Source: Pseudomonadota bacterium (GTDB taxonomy: Bacteria > Pseudomonadota > Gammaproteobacteria > Burkholderiales > Burkholderiaceae_C). From it: a DNA stretch of 33,387 nucleotides. The notes under the pieces were generated by a model. The model searched no databases and had not been told where the DNA came from. It worked only from the letters and a program-made list of their open reading frames with translations. This document shows, in pieces, positions 26,615-33,387 of this stretch. The stretch is from NCBI GenBank assembly GCA_023415035.1, contig JAEZLX010000186.1, positions 1-33,387 of the forward strand, in the 5' to 3' direction. Each line of letters begins with the position of its first letter. Within the stretch, counting starts at the first letter, position 1. Both the position numbers and the translations under genes were made by a program.

Positions 26615-26882
26615 GAATGTTCTCCGTGTTTGTGACAGGCCGGGACCGACCACAGGCTCCACTCCCTGACCCTGGTGCGGTCGGAAGTCCCGATTTCGTA
26701 CCCGTTGGACTTAGCAAAAATCCCGCCAGGTTTATCCCGTCTCCATAGGAACCTGGCGGGGTGGTGGCGGATTTTAGCCAACGCCTTTTGTGCACCTGAT
26801 GGGTGCAAGTCCTTAATTGACGCGGGTTTACCCTTGGTTGGGACCCCCGAAAAAACCCTACATCAGCGGGACAGGCGTGGCA
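26615..26882. other. Leader region between rarA and livH
   Basis: These 268 bp hold no gene. On the minus strand they contain, in order, a T-rich tract after a weak stem just past rarA, a 6-bp hairpin TGCACC-N5-GGTGCA (26791-26807), and a strong stem with a T-run (separate entry). I could not identify a convincing sigma-70 promoter for livH. Confidence 0.6.
26716..26760 (-). terminator. Strong stem with T-run between rarA and livH
   Basis: On the minus strand CCCGCCAGGTT and AACCTGGCGGG (plus 26750-26760 and 26722-26732) are perfect 11-bp arms with a 17-nt loop, followed by ATTTTTG. It may end rarA transcription (its stop is about 120 nt upstream) or act as an attenuator in the liv leader, about 100 nt before livH. 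Confidence 0.65.
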
Positions 26883-28202
26883 TTAGTTTTTCTGATCGTT
26901 CAGCTCCCTTAACTCTTTCAGCTTATCGCCAATGCGGATTTCCAGTCCACGCGGTACCGGCCGGTAAAACTGCGTGTCCGGCATGCCATCGGGCAGATAT
27001 CGTTCGCCGGCTGCAAATCCGCCCTCCTCGTCGTGCGCGTAGCGGTAGCCCTTGCCGTAGTCCAGCTCCTTCATCAGCCGGGTGGGGGCATTGCGCAGGC
27101 GCAGCGGCACCGGGCGGCTGCCGTCCTTCTTCACGAATGCCTTGGCCTCATTGAAGGCCTTGTACACCGCATTGGACTTGGGCGCGACCGCCAGATACAC
27201 CACGCATTCGGCCAGCGCCAGTTCGCCTTCGGGTGAACCCAGACGTTCGTAGACCTCGGCCGCGTCAAGCGCCAGCCGCAGCGCGCGCGGATCTGCCAAT
27301 CCGATGTCCTCGGCGGCCATGCGGATGAGGCGCCGCGCCACATACCGCGGATCCGCGCCGCCATCGATCATGCGGACGAACCAGTACAACGCCGCATCCG
27401 GGTCGGAGCCGCGCACGCTCTTGTGCAGCGCGCTGATGGTGTCGTAGAACTGCTCGCCGCCCTTGTCGTAGCGCCGCATCCGTTCGCCCAGCACCTTGAG
27501 CACCCAGGCATCGGTCAGCTCGGCCAGCTTTTCCCGGCCGGCGGCAACGCTCAGCGTTTCCAGCGTGTTGAGCAGGCGCCGGGCATCGCCGTCGGCGTAG
27601 GCGACGAGGCGGTCCATCGCGGCCTTCTCGATGACCGGCACCGCGCCGATGTCCTGCGCACGGGCCACCAGCTGGTGCAGCTCGTCCTCGCCCAGTGGCT
27701 GCAGCACATACACCGCTGCGCGCGAGAGCAGGGCCGAGTTGACCTCGAACGACGGGTTCTCGGTGGTGGCGCCGATGAAGGTGAACAGGCCGCTCTCGAC
27801 GTGCGGCAGGAAGGCGTCCTGCTGGCTCTTGTTGAACCGGTGTACCTCGTCGACGAAAACGATGGTGCGCTGGGCATGCAGGCCGCTGCGCGCCGACTCT
27901 GCCAGCTCCACGGCATCTCGGATGTCCTTGACGCCACCGAGCACGGCACTGATGGTGATGAACTGGGCATCGAAGGCATCGGCCATCAGGCGCGCGATCG
28001 TGGTCTTGCCCACGCCAGGGGGTCCCCAGAGGATGCAGCTATGTGGCTGACCCGACTCGAACGCCAGCCGCAGGGCCATGCCCTCGCCGAGCAGATGCTG
28101 CTGGCCGATCACTTCGCCCAGCGTGCGCGGCCGCAGGCGTTCGGCCAGCGGCTGGTGGTGTGCTGCCGCCGCAGCGGCAGAAGCGGAAAAGGAAGTTGCC
28201 AT
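26883..28202 (-). CDS. rarA: Replication-associated recombination protein A (RarA/MgsA ATPase)
   Basis: RarA is a clamp-loader-like AAA+ ATPase that acts at stalled replication forks. The 439-residue product has PLAERLRPRTLGEVIGQQHL at the N-terminus, Walker A GPPGVGKTT, Walker B FVDEVHRF, sensor 1 FIGATTENPSF and the sensor-2 region ADGDARRLLNTLE. The C-terminal tetramerisation domain contains RMAAEDIGLADPRAL and PVPLRLRNAPTRLMKELDYGKGYRYAHD. It starts 44 nt after the biotin carboxylase fusion on the same strand and could be read through from that operon. In other Burkholderiales I would expect lolA upstream; here the Pxp operon is there instead. Confidence 0.96.
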   Translation of the reverse strand: MATSFSASAAAAAAHHQPLAERLRPRTLGEVIGQQHLLGEGMALRLAFESGQPHSCILWGPPGVGKTTIARLMADAFDAQFITISAVLGGVKDIRDAVELAESARSGLHAQRTIVFVDEVHRFNKSQQDAFLPHVESGLFTFIGATTENPSFEVNSALLSRAAVYVLQPLGEDELHQLVARAQDIGAVPVIEKAAMDRLVAYADGDARRLLNTLETLSVAAGREKLAELTDAWVLKVLGERMRRYDKGGEQFYDTISALHKSVRGSDPDAALYWFVRMIDGGADPRYVARRLIRMAAEDIGLADPRALRLALDAAEVYERLGSPEGELALAECVVYLAVAPKSNAVYKAFNEAKAFVKKDGSRPVPLRLRNAPTRLMKELDYGKGYRYAHDEEGGFAAGERYLPDGMPDTQFYRPVPRGLEIRIGDKLKELRELNDQKN

Positions 28203-28246
28203 CCGGCGGTTATAGCCCAGCCGCCGGCATTGTGCGCCTCGTCCGC

Positions 28247-29992
28247 TCAGCCCACCGATCCGAGCACGGCACCGGCAGGCACCGTCTGGCCGGCGGCCAC
28301 CGCGTGCTGCAGCACGCCGGCCACGGGTGCCGTGATCTGCGTCTCCATCTTCATGGCTTCCATCACGGCCACCACGTCACCGGCCTGGACGGTTTCGCCC
28401 GCAGCCACGCGCCAGGCAAGCAGCGACCCGGCGATGGGCGCCACGATGTGGTTGCCAACCGGCTGGGCCGCGGAAACCGGGGCCACGGCAGGCGTGACCA
28501 TGACCGGCGCGAGGGCAGCACCCGGTGTGCTTGCCAGCAGCGAAGCCGGCAAACCGAGCGACACACGCCGGCCATCGACCTCGATGAAGCTGCGCACCAG
28601 CGGCGCCTCCTGCGCGGGTTCCGGACGCGGCGCGATGCCCATGCGTTGGGCAAAGGCGGTCTCGATCCAGCGCGTGTGGACGTTGAAGCCGTCCTCGCCC
28701 GAGAAATCACGGTCCTGCAAGACAGCACGGTGGAAAGGCAGCACCGAGGCCACGCCCTCGATGCGGAACTCGGCCAGGGCACGGCGCGCGCGCGCCAGCG
28801 CCTGCTCGCGCGTGGCACCGGTGACCACCAGCTTGGCCATCATGGAATCGAACAGTCCCGACACGCTGCCGCCAGCGCATACCCCGCTGTCCACGCGCAC
28901 GCCCGGACCGCTGGGCGCCTCGAATGCCGTGAGGGCTCCAGGCGTGGGCAGGTAGCCCCGCCCCGGGTCCTCGGCGTTGATCCGGAACTCGATGCTGTGG
29001 CCGCGCGGCACCGGTGTTTCGCGCACCGCCAGCGGCAGACCGTCAGCAATTCGCAGTTGCTCCACCACCAGATCAATGCCGGTCGTCTCCTCGGTCACGG
29101 GGTGCTCCACCTGCAAGCGGGTATTCACTTCCAGGAACGAGATCTGGCCGTCGCGCGCAAGCAGGAACTCGACCGTGCCCGCACCCACGTAGCCGGCCTC
29201 GGCACAGATGGCACGCGCCGCCTCGTGGATGCGCTGTCGCCGCGCATCATCCAGGAAGGGCGCGGGCGCCTCTTCCACCAGCTTCTGGTTGCGGCGCTGC
29301 AGGGAGCAGTCGCGCGTGCCCAGCACGACGACATGGCCGTGCGTGTCGGCCAGCACCTGCGCCTCCACGTGCCGCGGGCGGTCCAGGAACTGCTCGACAA
29401 AGCACTCGCCACGGCCAAAGGCCGTCGTGGCCTCGCGCACCGCCGATTCATACAGCTCGGCCACCTCGTCCATGCGCCAGGCCACTTTCAGACCTCGGCC
29501 ACCACCGCCGAACGCAGCCTTGATCGCGATCGGCAGGCCGTGGTACTCGGCAAAGGCCAGCACTTCGGACGCGTCCTTCACAGGCTCGGGCGTGCCGGCC
29601 ACCAGGGGGGCGCCCACCTTCTGCGCGATCCGGCGCGCGGCGACCTTGTCGCCCAGCGCCTCGATGGTCTCGGGCCGGGGACCGATCCAGACCAGGCCGG
29701 CGTCGATCACCGCACGTGCGAACTCGGCGCGCTCCGACAGGAAGCCATAGCCCGGGTGCACCGCATCGGCACCGCTGCGGCGCGCGATGTCGAGCAGCTT
29801 GTCGATGCGCAGGTAGGTGTCTGCCGCCCGCTCGCCCTGCAGGCCCCAGGCCTCGTCGGCCATGCGCACATGCAGGGCGTCGGCGTCGCCGTCGGCATAG
29901 ACGGCCACCGATTTCACGCCGTAATCGGCACAGGCGCGCGCAATGCGCACGGCGATCTCGCCACGATTGGCAATCAGGACTTTGGTGATCAT
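28247..29992 (-). CDS. Biotin carboxylase-BCCP fusion of the Pxp operon
   Basis: The product has 581 residues. The biotin carboxylase half (1 to about 450) starts ITKVLIANRGEIAVRI, with HPGYGFLSE, the ATP-grasp loop AAFGGGGRGLKV (about 160-170) and catalytic FLEVNTRLQVEHPVTE (about 286-301). After a linker (VDGRRVSLGLPAS, then Ala/Pro-rich) comes a biotinyl domain with VMEAMKM, the biotinylated Lys at 548. It would carboxylate its own biotin using ATP and bicarbonate. The layout resembles acyl-CoA carboxylase alpha chains, but no acyl-CoA carboxyltransferase is nearby; instead the start overlaps the stop of the pxpB-pxpC fusion (ATGA). The likely partner is therefore PxpBC. The housekeeping AccC is a separate short protein, so this is not it. 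Confidence 0.93.
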   Translation of the reverse strand: MITKVLIANRGEIAVRIARACADYGVKSVAVYADGDADALHVRMADEAWGLQGERAADTYLRIDKLLDIARRSGADAVHPGYGFLSERAEFARAVIDAGLVWIGPRPETIEALGDKVAARRIAQKVGAPLVAGTPEPVKDASEVLAFAEYHGLPIAIKAAFGGGGRGLKVAWRMDEVAELYESAVREATTAFGRGECFVEQFLDRPRHVEAQVLADTHGHVVVLGTRDCSLQRRNQKLVEEAPAPFLDDARRQRIHEAARAICAEAGYVGAGTVEFLLARDGQISFLEVNTRLQVEHPVTEETTGIDLVVEQLRIADGLPLAVRETPVPRGHSIEFRINAEDPGRGYLPTPGALTAFEAPSGPGVRVDSGVCAGGSVSGLFDSMMAKLVVTGATREQALARARRALAEFRIEGVASVLPFHRAVLQDRDFSGEDGFNVHTRWIETAFAQRMGIAPRPEPAQEAPLVRSFIEVDGRRVSLGLPASLLASTPGAALAPVMVTPAVAPVSAAQPVGNHIVAPIAGSLLAWRVAAGETVQAGDVVAVMEAMKMETQITAPVAGVLQHAVAAGQTVPAGAVLGSVG

Positions 29993-31659
29993 GCGATACC
30001 TTCTTCAGTCGGTGGGATTCCGGAAATGCCGATGGCCCCGAAGGAACCGGTGGCACGAAAACGCAGGCGTGCGCCGACCGGAATCTGCGCGGCCAGATCA
30101 AGGTGGTAGCTGGCCACCGCCGCGATGACGGGGTAGCCGCCGGTCAGGGGATGGTCGGCCAGGAACAGCACGGGCTGGCCGTTGGCGGGCACCTGGATGG
30201 CGCCCAGCACGGTGCCTTCGCTCGGCAACTCGCCCGTGCATGCCCTCTCGAGAGGAACATCGCCTTCCAGGCGCATCCCGACCCGGTCGGAGCGCGGGGT
30301 CACACGCCACGCCTGCCCGAGCAGCGAGTCCACCGCACCGGCCGTGAACCAGTCGGTACGCGGCCCCAGCACCACGTCCAGCGTGACGTCGCTCCCGGCT
30401 GCGGGCAAGTCCTGCGGTGGCGTCTCATCAGGCATCACCGAGTCCAGGCGCTCACCGGGTACAGCGGCGCCCACGACCAGTGCCTGGCCGGACACCAGCG
30501 GCGACGGTCCCACGCGGGCGAGCGTGTCGGTGGAACAGCTGCCCAGCACGGGCTCGACGCCAAAACCGCCGCGCGCGGCCACATAGCAGCGCACACCGGC
30601 GTCAGGAAACCCGATGGTCAGCACATCGCCATCGTCCAGCGCCAGGGGGCGATCCATGGCGGCAGGCCATGAGCGGCCTTCGGCGTCCGTCAGTGTCAAG
30701 GACACCCTTGCCCCGGTCACGGCCGCTACCACATGGCCCTGGCAACGCAGGCGAAGCCCGCCGAGCAGGTTCTCCAGCGCCGGTGTGTCACTGGGATTGC
30801 CGACGATGCGGTTGGCACGGCGCAAGGCCCCCCTGTCCAGCGCACCCGAGGCCGACACCCCCATACCGGTGTACCCCGGTCGGCCCAGATCCTGGAACAG
30901 CGTCTGCAAACCTGTGGATTCGACCATCAGAGCGTTGCCGGCATGGTGCCCGAGACCCGCACCCGCCTTGCTGGTGGGCACCTCGAGAGAAGCCCCCTCG
31001 CCCGGCAAGCTGTAGATGGCACCCGGACGGTCCATGTCGATGAAACGGACACGCTGACCCGGCTGCACCAGCGCCGGCTCGGCACGCTGCAGATCCCACA
31101 TGCGGCAAGGCGTGACCCCGAGCAGCTGCCAGCCCCCCGGGCTGTCCGCCGGGTACACGGCGCTGAAGTCGCCAGCCACCGCCACCGACCCGGCCGGCAC
31201 GCGGGTGCGCGGCGCCGACCGACGCGGGATCTGGAAACTGGGATGACCGCCGGCCAGATAGACAAAGCCCGGTGCGAAACCCGCGAACGCGGCCAGGTAC
31301 TCGCATCCCGTGTGACGTTCGATCACTTCAGGCACGCCGACCCCCAGCAGGCCAGCCACCTCCTCCAGATCCGCTCCGTTGTAGCGGACAGGGATTTCGA
31401 CAAGTTTCCCCACGGTGGCCGATTCACCGCCCGACGGCCGGGCCAACGTCTTGTACAGGCGCCGCGCATGCTCAGCCACCCGCTCCGCCACGACCGCCGA
31501 TGGCCGGAAAGACACCAGCAGGGTGCGCGCGGCAGGCACGATCTCTTCCACGCCCGGCAAAGGTGCCTGCTGCCAGGCCTGGAACAGTGCCAGCGTCTGG
31601 CGCAGATCCTCCAGCTCCACGAGCACGGCCTGGTCGCCGGCCGGCAGGACACGGATCAC
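29989..31659 (-). CDS. Fused 5-oxoprolinase subunits PxpB-PxpC (5-oxoprolinase/urea amidolyase family)
   Basis: The protein has 556 residues with two domains that are separate genes in E. coli and Bacillus. PxpB/KipI-like, about 1-212, has HTGCEYLAAFAGFAPGFVYL (around 116-135) and VPAGSVAVAG followed by YPADSPGGWQLLG. PxpC/KipA-like, from about 244, has LQTLFQDLGRPGYTGMGV, GALDRGALRRANRIVGN and LADHPLTGGYPVIAAV near the end. PxpABC hydrolyses 5-oxoproline to glutamate using ATP. The same two domains (AHS1, AHS2) form the carboxyltransferase side of urea carboxylase. The start overlaps the pxpA stop and the end overlaps the biotin carboxylase start, so stoichiometric production is likely. Confidence 0.94.
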   Translation of the reverse strand: MIRVLPAGDQAVLVELEDLRQTLALFQAWQQAPLPGVEEIVPAARTLLVSFRPSAVVAERVAEHARRLYKTLARPSGGESATVGKLVEIPVRYNGADLEEVAGLLGVGVPEVIERHTGCEYLAAFAGFAPGFVYLAGGHPSFQIPRRSAPRTRVPAGSVAVAGDFSAVYPADSPGGWQLLGVTPCRMWDLQRAEPALVQPGQRVRFIDMDRPGAIYSLPGEGASLEVPTSKAGAGLGHHAGNALMVESTGLQTLFQDLGRPGYTGMGVSASGALDRGALRRANRIVGNPSDTPALENLLGGLRLRCQGHVVAAVTGARVSLTLTDAEGRSWPAAMDRPLALDDGDVLTIGFPDAGVRCYVAARGGFGVEPVLGSCSTDTLARVGPSPLVSGQALVVGAAVPGERLDSVMPDETPPQDLPAAGSDVTLDVVLGPRTDWFTAGAVDSLLGQAWRVTPRSDRVGMRLEGDVPLERACTGELPSEGTVLGAIQVPANGQPVLFLADHPLTGGYPVIAAVASYHLDLAAQIPVGARLRFRATGSFGAIGISGIPPTEEGIA

Positions 31660-32429
31660 GGGCGAACCCCTTCAGTGTCCGACGTGAATGACTTGATCGG
31701 AATGCCTGCTGCCTGCAGCCGCTCGCGCAACCGGCGCGCCATGGCCACGGCGCCCGGGCTGTCGCCGTGCACGCAGATGGAGTCCGCCTCCAGGCGCACG
31801 CGCTTGCCCGAGACCGACACGATCTCGCCCGTTTCCACCAGGCGCAGCATGCGCTCGGCCACCAGATCCGGGTCATGCAGCACGGCGCCCTCCAGACGGC
31901 GCGACAGCAGTTCTCCATCATCCGTGTAGGCGCGGTCCGCAAAGGCCTCCGACGCCGTGCGCACCCCCCGCTCCTGCGCGCGTCGCAGCAACGGCGAGCC
32001 CGCCAGCCCCATCAGCACCAGCCCCGGATCGACCTCGAGGATGGCCGTGATGACGTCCTGCCCCTGTCGCTCATCGTGCGCGATGGTGTTGTACAGCGCG
32101 CCATGCGGCTTCACATAGCTGACCCGCGTGCCGGCCGCGGCCGCCAGGCCCTGCAGGGCACCGATCTGGTAGATCACGTCGGCCACCAGCTCGCGGCTCG
32201 TCGGATCCATGTTGCGCCGTCCGAACCCCACAAGATCGGGATAGGCGACATGCGCGCCCACGGCGACGCCATTGGCAGCCGCATCGCGCAGGGTTTTGAG
32301 GATGCCCGCCGGATCACCGGCATGGAAGCCGCAGGCCACATTGGCGCTGGTCACGATGGCCAGCATTGCCGCGTCATCCCCCATCTTCCAGGCACCGTAG
32401 CTTTCGCCCAGGTCGCTGTTCAAATCCAT
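31656..32429 (-). CDS. pxpA: 5-oxoprolinase subunit PxpA (LamB/YcsF family)
   Basis: The protein has 257 residues and begins MDLNSDLGESYGAWKMGDD, followed by ANVACGFHAGDP, GAHVAYPDLVGFGRR, YVKPHGALYN, SEAFADRAYTDDGELLSR and CVHGDSPGAVAMAR, all typical of the LamB/YcsF TIM-barrel-like family. Together with PxpB and PxpC it forms the prokaryotic ATP-dependent 5-oxoprolinase, which disposes of the lactam formed from glutamine and glutamate. AAGGAG stands about 7 nt before the ATG. It is the first gene of the operon and is divergent from the GntR regulator across 84 bp. Confidence 0.95.
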   Translation of the reverse strand: MDLNSDLGESYGAWKMGDDAAMLAIVTSANVACGFHAGDPAGILKTLRDAAANGVAVGAHVAYPDLVGFGRRNMDPTSRELVADVIYQIGALQGLAAAAGTRVSYVKPHGALYNTIAHDERQGQDVITAILEVDPGLVLMGLAGSPLLRRAQERGVRTASEAFADRAYTDDGELLSRRLEGAVLHDPDLVAERMLRLVETGEIVSVSGKRVRLEADSICVHGDSPGAVAMARRLRERLQAAGIPIKSFTSDTEGVRP

Positions 32430-32463
32430 GTCCGCTCCTTATGATTCAAAAATTCAAGGGTGA

Positions 32464-32474
32464 TTGTTGAGCAA
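32464..32474. promoter_or_regulatory. Candidate GntR/FadR-type operator between gntR and pxpA
   Basis: TTGTTGAGCAA matches the FadR-subfamily operator pattern TNGTNNNACNA at all fixed positions but one, and is embedded in the wider palindrome GATTG-N5-CAATC (32462-32476). It lies in the divergent spacer, 35 nt from the pxpA start. Confidence 0.45.
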
Positions 32475-32513
32475 TCGACCCGGACCGCCACACAACGTTC
32501 TGTTCTTCACTGC

Positions 32514-33185
32514 ATGCCAGCCCGACATTTCCCCGTTCCCGCCAGCTCGCCCAGCCTGACCGACTCCGTCGCCGAAACCATCCGGCAACGGCTCATCCAG
32601 GGGCAGCTGCGGGCTGGCCAGCGCCTGTCCGAAGCGGCGATGAGCGAGCAGCTCGACATCTCGCGCAACACGCTGCGCGAAGTGTTCCGCATCCTCATCA
32701 AGGAAGGCCTGCTGCGCCACGAACCCAATCGCGGGGTCTCGGTGGTGGTGCCCAGCATGGCCGACATCATCGACATCTACCGCGTGCGCCGCCTCATCGA
32801 ATGCCAGGCATTGGCCCAGGCCTGGCCCCGGCATCCGGCGCACCAGCGCATGAAGGCAGCGCTCGACAAGGCCGTGCAGGCGCGCGACGCGGGCGACTGG
32901 CTGCAGGTGGGCTCGGCCAACATGGAGTTCCATGCGGGCATCGTCGCGCTGGCCGACAGCCCAAGGCTGTCCGCCATGTTCTCGGACATCGTGGCCGAAC
33001 TGCGCCTGGCCTTCGGCCTGGTGGACGACCCCGAATACCTGCACGCGCCCTACATCGATCAAAACGCTCACCTGCTGCAACTGTTTACCGATGGCAAGAC
33101 CGCCGAGGCCGCCAAGACGCTGGAGGACTACCTGATCCATTCCGAGCGCATGGTGCTGGCCGTGTACGCCCGCCACGTGGACTGA
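32514..33185 (+). CDS. GntR-family transcriptional regulator, FadR subfamily (FCD domain)
   Basis: The product has 223 residues from ATG 32514; a GTG at 32460 is in frame but would put the candidate operator inside the gene. The N-terminal winged helix-turn-helix is typical: SVAETIRQRLIQGQLRAGQRLSEAAMSEQLDISRNTLREVFRIL, spread over about residues 17-60, then LLRHEPNRGVSVV. The all-helical FCD effector domain (about 75-215) contains DIIDIYRVRRLIE, NMEFHAGIVALADSPRL and YLIHSERMVLA, with His and Asp residues that commonly bind a metal. It is divergent from pxpA and is probably its repressor, responding to a pathway acid; the ligand is inferred from context only. Confidence 0.9.
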   Translation: MPARHFPVPASSPSLTDSVAETIRQRLIQGQLRAGQRLSEAAMSEQLDISRNTLREVFRILIKEGLLRHEPNRGVSVVVPSMADIIDIYRVRRLIECQALAQAWPRHPAHQRMKAALDKAVQARDAGDWLQVGSANMEFHAGIVALADSPRLSAMFSDIVAELRLAFGLVDDPEYLHAPYIDQNAHLLQLFTDGKTAEAAKTLEDYLIHSERMVLAVYARHVD

Positions 33186-33247
33186 GACCCGGCCAAACCC
33201 CGGCAGGACCGCTGCCCGCCGGGCCTCGCACGCATCAGGCCCTCATA

Positions 33248-33258
33248 TTGTTCAACAA
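33248..33258. promoter_or_regulatory. Candidate GntR/FadR-type operator, perfect palindrome
   Basis: TTGTTCAACAA is a perfect palindrome about a central C and fits TNGTNNNACNA completely. It lies 62 nt after gntR in an A+T-rich stretch. Confidence 0.45.
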
Positions 33259-33334
33259 CTCAAAAAGGATAACCAAACAAAAATAACTTAACTCAACCAC
33301 AAAACATGAACATTGTTGGTTTCACCTATATTCC

Positions 33335-33345
33335 TTGTTGACCAA
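33335..33345. promoter_or_regulatory. Third candidate GntR/FadR-type operator
   Basis: TTGTTGACCAA fits TNGTNNNACNA with one mismatch and shares the TTGTTGA half with the site at 32464. It lies near the right edge, probably upstream of an off-window gene. Confidence 0.35.
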
Positions 33346-33387
33346 CCGTGTTAATGTCCGGCACGGCTGTTGCACAGCCGTCGACGC

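Larger units (their letters stand above)
33186..33387. other. A+T-rich intergenic right end
   Basis: No gene is visible in these 202 bp. The first part has a GC-rich stem CCCGGC/GCCGGG (33199-33204 and 33218-33223) without a T-run. From about 33240 the sequence turns unusually A+T-rich for this genome and holds two candidate GntR operators (separate entries). It is probably the control region of a gene beyond the window. Confidence 0.6.

Noticed and set aside
28247..29992. Housekeeping acetyl-CoA carboxylase subunit AccC
   Set aside because: Betaproteobacterial AccC is a separate chain of about 450 residues normally beside accB. This protein has a fused biotinyl domain and is translationally coupled to pxpBC.
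28043..30109. Plus-strand 688-codon frame opposite the biotin carboxylase fusion
   Set aside because: It is an antisense shadow; the opposite frame has intact ATP-grasp and biotinyl motifs.
29989..31659. Annotation as sporulation kinase inhibitor KipI/KipA
   Set aside because: The names come from Bacillus subtilis; the fused gene lies next to pxpA in a Gram-negative genome, where the 5-oxoprolinase or urea-amidolyase-like role fits.

Overview
The window is a high-GC (roughly two-thirds G+C by eye), gene-dense chromosomal segment. Gene content and order suggest a betaproteobacterium, most likely in Burkholderiales: TPR protein-lolB-ispE-tRNA-Gln-prs-rplY-pth on one strand, rsmD-coaD-ferredoxin on the other, a liv-type ABC operon, and an rpoH with a long N-terminus. 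I cannot name a genus. I see no IS element, prophage or CRISPR array.

Layout. Positions 1-2567 (minus) hold mutM followed by a bacterial dynamin-like GTPase that runs off the left edge. Positions 2663-5846 (plus) are a translationally coupled run: TPR protein, lolB and ispE. A candidate sigma-70 promoter lies inside ispE. Then come tRNA-Gln(TTG) with its own terminator (5931-6064), prs, rplY and pth. Positions 8560-13289 (minus) hold Nudix hydrolase and PQQ-type sugar dehydrogenase, then selD-rsmD-coaD-ferredoxin. Positions 13627-18381 (plus) are an export cassette: a TolC-like protein whose signal peptide is interrupted by an in-frame TGA, an HlyD-type adaptor, and two related ABC-2 permeases with no ATPase gene. 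rpoH follows, preceded by a perfect CIRCE element, and then a 7TM-DISM protein with a degenerate GGDEF domain. Positions 21427-28202 (minus) hold lysS, livF-livG-livM-livH and rarA.

Positions 28247-33185 form a catabolic locus. A GntR/FadR-type regulator (plus) is divergent from pxpA, a fused pxpB-pxpC, and a biotin carboxylase-BCCP fusion, all joined by 4-nt stop/start overlaps. PxpB and PxpC are the free-standing relatives of the two carboxyltransferase-side domains of urea carboxylase. The operon therefore encodes the parts of a split urea-carboxylase-like enzyme plus the PxpA hydrolase subunit, and I consider it the most interesting system here. Possible operators for the regulator lie in the divergent spacer and twice in the A+T-rich, gene-free right end, which suggests that an off-window gene is co-regulated.

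Other points of interest are the CIRCE control of rpoH, the ATPase-less export cassette, the promoter embedded in ispE, and a terminator hairpin abutting the lysS start codon. All product names come from reading translated sequence and family knowledge; no search was run.
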